Assembly: GCF_014645815.1 (NCBI RefSeq)
Contig: NZ_BMML01000021.1
Location: 154,041 to 218,040 of the forward strand
Reading direction: 5' to 3'
DNA: 64,000 nucleotides
Source: Streptomyces fuscichromogenes
GTDB lineage: Bacteria; Actinomycetota; Actinomycetes; Streptomycetales; Streptomycetaceae
The notes under the pieces were generated by a model. That model did not search any database and had not been told where the DNA came from. It saw nothing but the letters and a program-made list of their open reading frames with translations. Each line of letters begins with the position of its first letter. Position 1 is the first letter of the stretch. Of the stretch, positions 41,893-50,294 are shown in pieces. The position numbers and the translations under genes are program-made.

Positions 41893-43419
41893 TCAGGTCT
41901 CGGCCGGATCCGGCCCGGACCGGTCTTCCGGGCGGTGGGTGCCCCGCCCGTCCTTCGGCCGGCCCGGCAGGACGAGGAGGGCCGGGAGGACCGTCGCCGC
42001 CGCGAAGCAGGCGGCCGCCGTGAAGCCCCGGTCGATGCCGGCGGTGAGGAGGTGGCCGGCGGCCGTCTCGGTGCCTGCCCGGTGCGGCGCGTTCCGCGCG
42101 GCGCGCCGTTCGCCTTGGTCGAAGACCGTGACCAGGATCGCGAGGCCGAGAGAACCACCCACCTGCTGAAGGGAGTTGAGCACGCTGGAGGCGGTTCCGG
42201 CTTCCTCCGGGGGGACGCCGGAGACGGCGAGCATGGTGAGCGGGATGGTGGAGAAGGCGATACCGCAGCCGTAGACGAGCAGCGCGGGCAGCACGCCCCC
42301 GAGGTAGCCGCTGTCCGGACCGAGCCGCGAGAGCCACAGGTCGGCCAGGGCGATGAGGCCGGCGCCGAAGACCACCAGGGGCCTGCCGCCGAACCTCGCG
42401 AAGGCCCCGATGACCACCTTCGCCAGCGGCACGACCACGGCCGTGACGGGCAGGAAGCACAGGCCGGCCTCCAGTGGCGTGAAGTGGAGGACCTGCTGCA
42501 CGTACCGGGACAGGAAGAACAGCACGCCGATCATGCTGCCCTGGACGAGCAGCACGGCGACGTACGCACCGGCCCGGGTGCGTCCGCGGAACAGGCCCAG
42601 CCGGAGGACGGGCTGTCGGGCCCTGGACTCCACGACCAGGAACAGCGGCAGCAGCACGACGGCGGCCCCGCAGGAAACCCGGGTGGCCGTGGCGCCCCAG
42701 CCGGCGTCCGAGGCGCTGATCACGCCGTACACCAGCGCGGCCATGCCGAGGGTCGAGGTGAGTGCCCCCAGCAGGTCGAAGCGGCCCGGCCGCCGGGGCG
42801 TCTCGCCGATGAGGAACGGTGTGAGCGCCAGGACGAGGACGCCGACCGGGACGTTGACGAACAGCACCCACCGCCAGGACGCGACATCCGTCAGAACGCC
42901 GCCCAGGATCAGTCCGAGCGCCGCGCCCGCCCCGCCGACGACGGAGTACACGCCGATCGCCCGGGCGCGCCTCGGGCCCTCCTCGAAGACGGAGACGATG
43001 AGGGCCAGGGTGCTCGGCGAGGCCATCGCGGCTCCGACGCCCTGGACCGCGCGGGCCGTGAGCAGCCACCAGCCCTCGGTCGCCAGACCGCCGAGCAGCG
43101 AGGCCAGGGTGAACAGGGCCACGCCGGAGAGGAACATGGCACGGCGCCCCAGGATGTCACCGGCCCTGCCGCCCAGCAGCAGCAGTCCGCCGAAGGCGAG
43201 CGCGTAGGCGTTGACGACCCACGACATGGAACCGGTGGTCAGTCCCAGGTTCCGGGCCATGTCCGGCAGCGCGATCTGCACGATCATCAGGTCCAGGACC
43301 AGCATGAGCTGGCACAGCACGATGACCGCCAGGGCCGGGCCGGTGCGCCCGCCAGGCCGCGGACCGCCCGTGACGGAGGCAGCGTCCGGTGCCCTGCCGG
43401 ACGCCGAATGAGCCGACAT
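41893..43419 (-). CDS. MFS drug exporter (DHA2, 14-TMS type), first copy
   Basis: The 508-residue major facilitator protein probably exports the product or intermediates. Hydrophobic helices are spread over the whole chain; motif A-like GGRAGDILGRRAMFL follows helix 2 and motif C-like GGAGAALGLILGGVL sits in helix 5. The N-terminus before helix 1 is short and polar, and the C-terminus is charged. Proton-driven DHA2 pumps often give self-resistance in polyketide clusters. It heads an operon with the glycosyltransferase and the isomerase-like gene. No clear SARP box precedes it. Confidence 0.9.
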   Translation of the reverse strand: MSAHSASGRAPDAASVTGGPRPGGRTGPALAVIVLCQLMLVLDLMIVQIALPDMARNLGLTTGSMSWVVNAYALAFGGLLLLGGRAGDILGRRAMFLSGVALFTLASLLGGLATEGWWLLTARAVQGVGAAMASPSTLALIVSVFEEGPRRARAIGVYSVVGGAGAALGLILGGVLTDVASWRWVLFVNVPVGVLVLALTPFLIGETPRRPGRFDLLGALTSTLGMAALVYGVISASDAGWGATATRVSCGAAVVLLPLFLVVESRARQPVLRLGLFRGRTRAGAYVAVLLVQGSMIGVLFFLSRYVQQVLHFTPLEAGLCFLPVTAVVVPLAKVVIGAFARFGGRPLVVFGAGLIALADLWLSRLGPDSGYLGGVLPALLVYGCGIAFSTIPLTMLAVSGVPPEEAGTASSVLNSLQQVGGSLGLAILVTVFDQGERRAARNAPHRAGTETAAGHLLTAGIDRGFTAAACFAAATVLPALLVLPGRPKDGRGTHRPEDRSGPDPAET

Positions 43420-43747
43420 ACCTTCTCCTCGTGATGTCGCCGAATACGCGGAAATACGCGCGGACCGCCGGGACCGTACACCATTCGGGAGATCGCTTCA
43501 CATGGAGCTGCGGCGGCTTGACAGAATGCCGGTTTCCTGGTCCTGGAATTGCCGGGGAATAGTGGTTTGACTTTTCCCCGGATATCTGGTCCTGGCGGTA
43601 TGGGGGGCACGGGAAAGGCGCGGTGTCTTTCGTGCGGGGACTGCCACCGCAGGTCGAGCGTGCCTCGACCCGCCGCTCCTAACGTCGGCACCGCTCGTCC
43701 GCGCCGGCGGAACGGGCCCCTGTCCACCCGGCCACGAAGGAGCGCCC
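43420..43747. other. Divergent promoter region
   Basis: This 328-bp region separates the leftward exporter operon from the rightward methyltransferase gene. It holds the SARP promoter at 43654-43685 and a short direct repeat AATACGCGG/AATACGCGC (43443-43461). No gene is supported. Confidence 0.6.
43654..43685 (+). promoter_or_regulatory. SARP-type promoter, second methyltransferase gene
   Basis: TCGAGCG (43654) and TCGACCC (43665) are 11 bp apart and TAACGT (43680-43685) follows after 8 bp. The predicted start near 43692 gives a leader of about 55 nt. Confidence 0.75.
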
Positions 43748-44935
43748 ATGTCGGCGGAAGCACGCGCACTGGAGAACACCCTCATCGGCCTCGCCGACCG
43801 CCCGGACGGCGAGGCCGCCGCCCGGCTGGCCGAGATCGGCGCCGCCCGCTGTGCCGGGGTGCTGCTGCGCGAACTGGCCTCCCGCGCCGCCCTGTTCCCG
43901 GAGCCCGCGGGAAAGACGACGGTCCTGGTCACCCTGCTCCTGGGCGGCGAGCCGCTCCGGTACGGGATCACCCTGGGCGGCGGGGTCCACGAGGTGACCG
44001 GCGCCCCGGAGACGGCGGTCGCGAGCCTCACCCAGGACCTCGTGGAGCTGCTGCGCTCGCTCCACGGAGCGCCCGGCCGGCACACGGCGACCCTGGACCT
44101 CCAGGTGGCGGAGCCGGACCGGCCCCTCTTCGACCCGGCCGACCCGGCCCACGCGCAGCGGGCGTCCGCGGTCACCGCGTTGCACCAGCTGGCCGCCGTG
44201 ATCAACCGCCGGGAGCACTCGCTCGACGAACTCGCGGTGCGCTTCGGCTCCGACAAGTGGGGCGGACACTGGTACACCCCGCACTACGACCGCTACTTCG
44301 CCCCGCTGCGGAACCGCCCGGTGACCGTGCTGGAGATCGGCATCGGCGGCTACGACGCGCCCGACCAGGGCGGCGCGTCGCTGCGCATGTGGAAGCACTA
44401 CTTCCCGCGCGGCACGGTCTACGGCCTGGACATCCACGAGAAGCACGGCATCGCCGAACCCCGCCTGGTGCCACTGCAGGGGGACCAGGCAGACGCCCGG
44501 TACCTGGAGGAACTGGCCCGGGACAGCGGCCCCTTCGACATCGTGATCGACGACGGCAGCCATCTCAACCACCACGTCCTGACGTCCTTCCGGACCCTCC
44601 TGCCGCATGTGCGGCCCGGCGGGCTCTACGTGATCGAGGACGTCCAGACCGCCTACTGGCCCGGCTGGGGCGGCAACGACTCGGACCTCGACGACCCCGG
44701 CACCTCCATGGGCCTGGTCAAGGGCCTGCTGGACGGGCTCAACCACCAGGAGCGGCGGCCGGCCGCCGACGCGGCCGGTCCCTCGTACACCGACCGCAAC
44801 ATCGCCGGGGTCCACGTCCACCACAATCTGGTGGTGATCGAGAAGGCGGTCAACGCCGAGCAGGGTGCGCCTTCCTGGGTGCCGCGCGACACCGACCCGG
44901 AAAGCTGGTACACCGACGCGGCGAAAAACAATTAG
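43748..44935 (+). CDS. Sugar O-methyltransferase (MycE/ElmM-like), second copy
   Basis: The 395-residue protein is a paralogue of the methyltransferase at 32907-34106 with the same two-domain layout. Shared segments are RFGSDKWGGHWYTPHYDRYF, LEIGIGGYDAPDQGG, the metal-binding IVIDDGSHLNHH and YVIEDVQTAYWPGW, and VHVHHNLVVIEKA. The N-terminal domains of the two differ most, which fits different acceptor positions on the sugar. Together they predict two O-methyl groups on a deoxyhexose, as in compounds whose sugars are methylated step by step. ATG 43748 has GAAGGAG upstream. The SNF2 helicase gene follows on the same strand after 122 bp. Confidence 0.92.
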   Translation: MSAEARALENTLIGLADRPDGEAAARLAEIGAARCAGVLLRELASRAALFPEPAGKTTVLVTLLLGGEPLRYGITLGGGVHEVTGAPETAVASLTQDLVELLRSLHGAPGRHTATLDLQVAEPDRPLFDPADPAHAQRASAVTALHQLAAVINRREHSLDELAVRFGSDKWGGHWYTPHYDRYFAPLRNRPVTVLEIGIGGYDAPDQGGASLRMWKHYFPRGTVYGLDIHEKHGIAEPRLVPLQGDQADARYLEELARDSGPFDIVIDDGSHLNHHVLTSFRTLLPHVRPGGLYVIEDVQTAYWPGWGGNDSDLDDPGTSMGLVKGLLDGLNHQERRPAADAAGPSYTDRNIAGVHVHHNLVVIEKAVNAEQGAPSWVPRDTDPESWYTDAAKNN

Positions 44936-45057
44936 TTCCGGTCACGTATCCCGCCCGGGTCCGGGCGGTCACCGCCCACTGTGAAATCGGAGCGGTTCTC
45001 GGGGTATCCTGCACAGCGCTTTTCCGAATCCGCGATTTCGAGGAGACAGGATCGCAT

Positions 45058-48000
45058 ATGGGCGGACCCGAGCTTCCCGGTCAGTTGCAGGCGACCTTCG
45101 TGCCCGACCCCGAGGTGCCCGGGAAAGGGAGAATGGCCTTCTGGGGAACGCCGGATCCGGCGGTCCACGCGGCGGCCCTCGGACTGCGCGTGCCGGACCG
45201 CGGGCCGGGCGCCGGACCCGGCGCCGCGCTCCCCGTGGTGCTGCCCGCCGGTGACCTGCTGGTCGGTGCCGAGGTGCCCGCCCTGCTGGTACCGGTGGGT
45301 GAGGCGCTGGCCGCCCTGGTGGGCCTGCATCCCGCGGACCCGTCGTCCGGCGGCCGGCGGCCGGGTGCTTCCGTGTACGCCTGGGCCGTCGCGGCGAGGC
45401 TGGCGCTGGAACACGTCGTCGCGGGACACCTGACCCCGGTGCTGGCCGCCGGGACGGGCGGCCGGACGCACGCGCACTGGCGCGCCGACTGCGGCGGTGA
45501 CCCGCGGCTGGCCGCCCTCGCCGAGGCGCTGCCGACCGCCGCGCACGCCCTGCGGGTCCCCGCGCCCGGCACGAGGGCACCGGACGGGGCCGACGAGGTG
45601 CGGGTTCGCGCCCCGCACAGCCTGCTCGCCGCCTTCTGCGACGCCGTCGCCGATGTCTGCGCCCGTGCCGCCGCCGGTGCCGCCGCCGGTGCCGCCGCCG
45701 GTGCCGGCGACGCGCGGGGGCGGGTGGCGGCCGTGCGCACCGGCACCTGGGCGGAGGCCTGGCTGGGGGCCCTCACCGCAGGGGCCGACGCGGCCGCCGT
45801 GGAGGCGCCCGACACCCCCGCGGCCGGCCGGCTGGAGGAGTGGGCCGCCGCCGCGGCCGGGGAGCGGATCGCCGTACGGCTCTGCCTTCGGCTCGGGCTG
45901 CCCGCCGGGGCGGACGAGAGATGGCCGCTGACGTTCCACCTCCAGACGGTGGGCGAGCCGGCGCCCCTGGTGCCCGCGCGACGCGTGTGGACGACGCGGA
46001 CCGACACGCTGGCCCTCGGCGCCGGCGTCCTGGACCGGCCGCAGGAAACCCTCACCGAGGGACTGGCCCTGGCGGCGCGGACCTTCCGGCCGCTCACGCA
46101 GGCCCTGTCCCGGAGCCGTCCCGACGGGGTCATGCTGACTCCGTACGAGGCCGCCGAACTGCTCGGCGACGGCGGAACCGCGCTGCGCACGGCGGGGATC
46201 GGCGTGCTCGTCCCGGAGGGACTGGACGCGCCGGACAACGTCCTCGGCCCGCGGCTGCGCGTGGGTTCCCGCCGCGGTGGCTTCCCGGAACGGCCGCACG
46301 CGCCGGCCCGGCCCGGCCGTACGGTCACGTTTCGGTGGGAGGCCGTCGTCGGGGACGAGGTGGTGCCCCCCGACGAGGTCGTCGCCCTGGCCGAGCGCGG
46401 CGAACCCCTCGCCTGGTGGCGGGACCGGTGGGTGCGGGTGGACTGCGAACGGGTCGACCGGCTCGCCGCCCTGGCCGGCGGCGGCGGACGGCTGGCCATG
46501 GCGGAGGCGCTGTCCGTCGTCCTGTGCGGCCGCCACCACACCGAGGAGTTCGGCGACGTGCCGGCGCTGGCCGACGGCTCCGTCACCGAACTCGTCGCCG
46601 CCCTCCGGGAGGCGGGCCGGGACGAACCCGAGCTGGCCGGGGTCCGCGCGGAGCTGCGCGACTACCAACGGCGCGGCGTGGCCTGGCTGCAGAGCCTCAC
46701 CGGGATCGGGTTCGGCGCGCTGCTCGCCGACGACATGGGCCTCGGCAAGACCCTCCAGGCCATCGCGCTGATCGCGAGCCGTACGGGCGAACTGCCGAAT
46801 CTCGTGGTCTGTCCCACCTCCGTGATGAGCAACTGGGAACGGGAACTCGCCCGGTTCGCACCGGGGTTGCGCGTGCGTAGGCACCACGGCCCCCGGCGCG
46901 CCGGCTCCGCGGGCGAGTTCCGGGCCGGCGACGTGGTCGTCACCAGCTACGCCCTGCTGCGTCTGGACGCCGAACTGCTCACGTCCGTCGACTGGAACCT
47001 CGTCGTCCTCGACGAGGCGCAGCAGATCAAGAACCACACCGCGCAGACGGCCCGCGCCGCGTCCCGGCTCACCGCGCGGCAACGCGTCGCCCTGACCGGC
47101 ACGCCGGTGGAGAACCGGCTCTCCGAACTCTGGTCGATCATGCACTTCGCCAACCCCGGCCTGCTCGGCTCGCACCGCCGTTTCAAGGAGCGCTTCGCCG
47201 ACCCGATCGAACGCGCGGGGGAGACCGCGACCGCCGAGCGGCTGCGCGCGGTCATCGCCCCGTTCGTGCTGCGCAGGCTCAAGAGCGCGGTGGCGGACGA
47301 GCTGCCGCCGAAGCTGGAGTCGACGGTCGCCTGCACGCTGACCGCCGAACAGACCACGCTCTACCGGGCCGCGGTCGCCGCCGCCTTCGACGCGGACGGC
47401 GGGCTCGGCAGCGGCTTCGCCCGGCACGGCAACGTGCTGCGCCTGCTCACCGAGCTCAAGCAGATCTGCAACCACCCCGCCCAGTACCTGCGCCGGGGGG
47501 CGCAGCCGGGCGAGGAGCGGCTCGGGGGACGTTCGGGGAAGCTCGCACGGGCCACCGAGATGCTCTCCGAGGCGGTGGCCGCGCGGGACCGCGTACTGGT
47601 CTTCACCCAGTACCGGGTGATGGGCGAGCTGCTGAGCCGCCATCTGGCCGCGGAGCTCGGGCTGGACCAGGTGCCCTTCCTGCACGGGGGCGTCCCGGTG
47701 GACGAGCGGGACCGCATGGTCGACGCGTTCCAGCACGACGAGAGCGCGTCCCCGGTCCTCGTCATCAGCCTCAGGGCGGGCGGCTTCGGCCTGAACCTCA
47801 CCAGGGCCTCGCACGTCCTGCACTACGACCGCTGGTGGAACCCCGCCGTCGAGGAACAGGCCAGCGACCGTGCCCACCGACTGGGCCAGACCAGAACCGT
47901 CCATGTGCACAAGCTCGTGACGGCGGACACCTTCGAGGAGCGCATCGACGCGCTGCTGGAGAGCAAACGCTCACTGGCGGACGCGGTCGTCGGCACCAGC

Positions 48001-48078
48001 GAGACCTGGCTCTCCGAACTCGATGACGCGGCCCTCCGTGACCTTGTCCAGCTCTCGGACCAAGGAGTGGACCAGTGA
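45058..48078 (+). CDS. SWI2/SNF2-family DNA helicase
   Basis: The 1006-residue ATPase has an N-terminal extension (about 1-500, including Ala/Gly repeats near residue 205) and a SNF2 motor. Motor motifs are LADDMGLGKTLQ (about 555-566), VVCPTSVMSNWERE, LDEAQQIKNH (about 650), LTGTPVENRLSELWSIM, VLVFTQYRVMGELLSRHL, HGGVPVDERDRMV, ISLRAGGFGLNLT and ASDRAHRLGQ. It is the bacterial HepA/RapA-like type that often pairs with a SWIM zinc-finger protein, as here. Such enzymes move along or remodel DNA. Inside a cluster for a possibly DNA-binding aromatic compound, a self-protection role is plausible but unproven. ATG 45058 has GAGGAGACAGG upstream. Confidence 0.93.
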   Translation: MGGPELPGQLQATFVPDPEVPGKGRMAFWGTPDPAVHAAALGLRVPDRGPGAGPGAALPVVLPAGDLLVGAEVPALLVPVGEALAALVGLHPADPSSGGRRPGASVYAWAVAARLALEHVVAGHLTPVLAAGTGGRTHAHWRADCGGDPRLAALAEALPTAAHALRVPAPGTRAPDGADEVRVRAPHSLLAAFCDAVADVCARAAAGAAAGAAAGAGDARGRVAAVRTGTWAEAWLGALTAGADAAAVEAPDTPAAGRLEEWAAAAAGERIAVRLCLRLGLPAGADERWPLTFHLQTVGEPAPLVPARRVWTTRTDTLALGAGVLDRPQETLTEGLALAARTFRPLTQALSRSRPDGVMLTPYEAAELLGDGGTALRTAGIGVLVPEGLDAPDNVLGPRLRVGSRRGGFPERPHAPARPGRTVTFRWEAVVGDEVVPPDEVVALAERGEPLAWWRDRWVRVDCERVDRLAALAGGGGRLAMAEALSVVLCGRHHTEEFGDVPALADGSVTELVAALREAGRDEPELAGVRAELRDYQRRGVAWLQSLTGIGFGALLADDMGLGKTLQAIALIASRTGELPNLVVCPTSVMSNWERELARFAPGLRVRRHHGPRRAGSAGEFRAGDVVVTSYALLRLDAELLTSVDWNLVVLDEAQQIKNHTAQTARAASRLTARQRVALTGTPVENRLSELWSIMHFANPGLLGSHRRFKERFADPIERAGETATAERLRAVIAPFVLRRLKSAVADELPPKLESTVACTLTAEQTTLYRAAVAAAFDADGGLGSGFARHGNVLRLLTELKQICNHPAQYLRRGAQPGEERLGGRSGKLARATEMLSEAVAARDRVLVFTQYRVMGELLSRHLAAELGLDQVPFLHGGVPVDERDRMVDAFQHDESASPVLVISLRAGGFGLNLTRASHVLHYDRWWNPAVEEQASDRAHRLGQTRTVHVHKLVTADTFEERIDALLESKRSLADAVVGTSETWLSELDDAALRDLVQLSDQGVDQ

Positions 48079-48890
48079 GCCCGGCAGCAGCCCGTACCCC
48101 GTCCCGGAGTCGCCGGCAGCCCGCGGCGGCCGGAGCCGCCGCGTGGAGCCGGCGGTGGATCCGCGCCCTGGAATCGCTCGGCGCCACCTACCCCAACACC
48201 CGCCTGCCCCGCGGCAGGACGCTCGCGCGCGGCGGTGCCGTACAGGGCCTCGCGGTCCGGCCGGGCGAGGTCACGGCCCGTGTGGAGCAGCCCAAGGGGG
48301 CCTGGGAGGTGAAACTGGTCCTGCCGGTGTTCTCCGACGACCAGTGGGCGGCCGGCGTCCGCGCCCTGGCCGGGCAGCTCCAGCACGCGGCGAGCCTGCT
48401 GGAGGGCCGAATGCCGGAGAACCTCGACGAGACCCTGGGCCGGGCGGAACTCACCGCCTTCCCGCGCCGCGGTGAGCTCTCCTCCCACTGCGACTGCCGG
48501 GACAACGGCGATCCCTGCGTCCACGGCGCCGCCGTGCACTACACCTTCGCCGAGGCACTGCAGGACAACCCCTTCCTGCTGCTCGCCCTGCGCGGCCGCA
48601 GCCGGGAGGAACTGCTCGCGGAGCTGCGCGCGGCCCGCAGCGGCGGCGTCCCGGGCGGCACCGCGGGCCCGCCCGGTGTGCCGGTGGCCGAACTGCCCGC
48701 AGGAGAGGCGTTCTTCGCCGGCGGGGACTTCTTCGCCGTACCGCTGCACCCGCAGCAGCCGGCCGACCCCGCGGGCCGGCTGCGCCGCCGGTGCCCGCCG
48801 CCCGGCTGCACACCGGCCCAGGCGGAGGCGCTCGCCACCGTCGTCGAGAACGCCGCCGGATACGCGTACCGGCTGGCGCAGGGGACGTAG
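48075..48890 (+). CDS. SWIM zinc-finger protein
   Basis: The 271-residue protein has the SWIM metal site Cys139-x-Cys141...Cys148-x-His150 (HCDCRDNGDPCVHGAA). The region before it (GGAVQGLAVRPGEVTARV) is typical of SWIM proteins linked to SNF2 helicases, and the C-terminal third is Pro/Gly-rich. The GTG start overlaps the helicase stop (GTGA) and AAGGAG lies just upstream, so the two are made together and probably form a complex on DNA. Homologous pairs occur widely in actinobacteria outside biosynthetic clusters; their presence here is unusual. Confidence 0.88.
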   Translation: MSPAAARTPSRSRRQPAAAGAAAWSRRWIRALESLGATYPNTRLPRGRTLARGGAVQGLAVRPGEVTARVEQPKGAWEVKLVLPVFSDDQWAAGVRALAGQLQHAASLLEGRMPENLDETLGRAELTAFPRRGELSSHCDCRDNGDPCVHGAAVHYTFAEALQDNPFLLLALRGRSREELLAELRAARSGGVPGGTAGPPGVPVAELPAGEAFFAGGDFFAVPLHPQQPADPAGRLRRRCPPPGCTPAQAEALATVVENAAGYAYRLAQGT

Positions 48891-48902
48891 CGCGCCGGTC
48901 CT

Positions 48903-48934
48903 TCGAGTGGTCGTCGAGCGACCGGCGACAGGAT
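48903..48934 (+). promoter_or_regulatory. SARP-type promoter, ABM monooxygenase gene
   Basis: TCGAGTG (48903) and TCGAGCG (48914) are 11 bp apart; CAGGAT (48929-48934) follows 8 bp later. It gives the monooxygenase its own activated promoter after the helicase operon. Confidence 0.72.
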
Positions 48935-48987
48935 CGGGGCACGCACCGAAGTTCGTGCCCCGATCCCCGCCTGGAGAGGCCGCATCG

Positions 48988-49284
48988 ATGATCACGTTTG
49001 TCAACCGTTTCGAAGTGCACGGCTCCGTCGAGGAGTTCGAGCGGGCCTTCGACGCAACCTCGGCGTTCTTCACCGCCCGGCCCGGCTTCCTCGGGCATCG
49101 CATGCTCCGCCACGCCGACCAGCCGGGACGATACGTCAACATCGCCGACTGGGAGAGCCGCGAGCACTTCGAACAGGCCCTTGCACACCCGGAGTTCGGG
49201 CCGCACGCCAAGGCCCTGCGCGCGCTCGCCGGCAGTGACCCGAACGTGTACACCCTGGTGCTGGAGCGAACCGCCCCGCAGTGA
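48988..49284 (+). CDS. Antibiotic biosynthesis (ABM) monooxygenase
   Basis: The 98-residue protein has the ferredoxin-like ABM fold: ITFVNRFEVHGSVEEFERAFDATSAFFTARPGFLGHRML, then YVNIADWESREHFEQALAHPEF. Small cofactor-free oxygenases of this class (ActVA-Orf6, TcmH, SnoaB types) oxidise anthrone-like intermediates to quinones. In this cluster it is the best candidate for quinone formation. ATG 48988 has GGAGAGG upstream. It is convergent with the SARP gene. Confidence 0.87.
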   Translation: MITFVNRFEVHGSVEEFERAFDATSAFFTARPGFLGHRMLRHADQPGRYVNIADWESREHFEQALAHPEFGPHAKALRALAGSDPNVYTLVLERTAPQ

Positions 49285-49314
49285 CGCACGTCCGGCGCCG
49301 CCGGCCGGGACCGG

Positions 49315-50121
49315 TCAGTCCACGGCGAAGGGCAGCTGCGTCCGCAACGTCCTGGGCAGGGACTCCGCGTTCAGAACGGCCTGGTGCATGCGCTGGAGCC
49401 GGGGGCTCGGCTCGACACCGAGCTCCCGGCGCACGCAGTCGCGCAGCCTGCGGAACTCCTCCATCGCCCGCCAGGTGTTGCCCGAGCAGTAGAAGGCCGT
49501 CATCAGCTGGGCGCACAGGTTCTCGTTCAGCGGGTGCCGTGCGGTGAGGACGCGCAGTTCGGCGATGAGCGACGAGTACCGGCCGAGCCGTAGATCTGCC
49601 TCGATGCGCTGCTCCAGCACCTGCATGCGGGACTCCTCCATGCTGATGGCCTCGAGTTCCAGCACCACCCCGCGCGGCACGTCTCCCAGCGCCGGTCCGC
49701 GCCACAGGTTCAGCGCTCTTGTGAGCAGGTCGGCCGCGGCGCGGGGATCGCCGGCCTCCAGCGCCGCACCGCCCCGCAACGCCAGGCGCTGGAACTCGGC
49801 CGAGTCGTGGCTCTCCACGCCGGGTGTCAGCCGGTAGCCGCCGAAGGACGTGGCGAGGACGTCCTTCGGGGTGAGGGCGGACCCGGCGGGCAGGGTCCCG
49901 GCGATCTGGCGGCGCAACTGCAGAATGTACGTCTGGAGCGTGGTGGCGGCGCTGCGTGGCACCGCGTCCCCCCAGACCTCCTCCATGAGGGTGCTCACGG
50001 CGACGGTGTGGCCTGCCCGCAGCGCGAGCATCGTGAGCACCTGACGCGGTTTGCCTGCGGTGGGGACGATGGACGAGCAGTTGTGGTCGACGGACAGCGG
50101 TCCCAGTACCCCTATCTTCAC
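49315..50121 (-). CDS. SARP-family pathway activator
   Basis: The 268-residue regulator has an OmpR-like winged helix (about 1-95: VKIGVLGPLSV, AGKPRQVLTMLALRAGHTVAVSTLMEEVWGD, TTLQTYILQLRR) and the bacterial transcriptional activation domain (about 100-255: YRLTPGVESHDSAEFQRL, RALNLWRGPALGDV, RRELGVEPSPRLQRMHQAVL). The size equals that of ActII-ORF4 and DnrI. SARPs bind TCGAGNN-type repeats spaced 11 bp, and nine transcription units here carry such sites at the right distance from a -10 element, so this is very probably the cluster-wide activator. GTG 50121 is chosen because GGAGAG lies 6-7 nt before it. No TTA codon was seen in it. Confidence 0.93.
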   Translation of the reverse strand: MKIGVLGPLSVDHNCSSIVPTAGKPRQVLTMLALRAGHTVAVSTLMEEVWGDAVPRSAATTLQTYILQLRRQIAGTLPAGSALTPKDVLATSFGGYRLTPGVESHDSAEFQRLALRGGAALEAGDPRAAADLLTRALNLWRGPALGDVPRGVVLELEAISMEESRMQVLEQRIEADLRLGRYSSLIAELRVLTARHPLNENLCAQLMTAFYCSGNTWRAMEEFRRLRDCVRRELGVEPSPRLQRMHQAVLNAESLPRTLRTQLPFAVD

Positions 50122-50294
50122 GAGTACTCTCCGATCCGGTTGTGGCATACACCGGAGCGTTCCATCTGAGCACCGCTGAACCCAGAGCATGGGACACCGA
50201 TGCCGTGGGAATCCCTCAGCACCGGCATGTGAGTTTTTCACCTCCACCACGTCAGGTGCGTGCCCGGACTTCGTGACCGAGGGGCCGCCCGGCC

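Noticed and set aside
43480..43540. SARP box for the first exporter operon
   Set aside because: TGAAGCG followed 8 bp later by AATGGT looks promising on the minus strand, but the next heptamer TCAAGCC is at 21 bp, out of phase, so the layout is not met.
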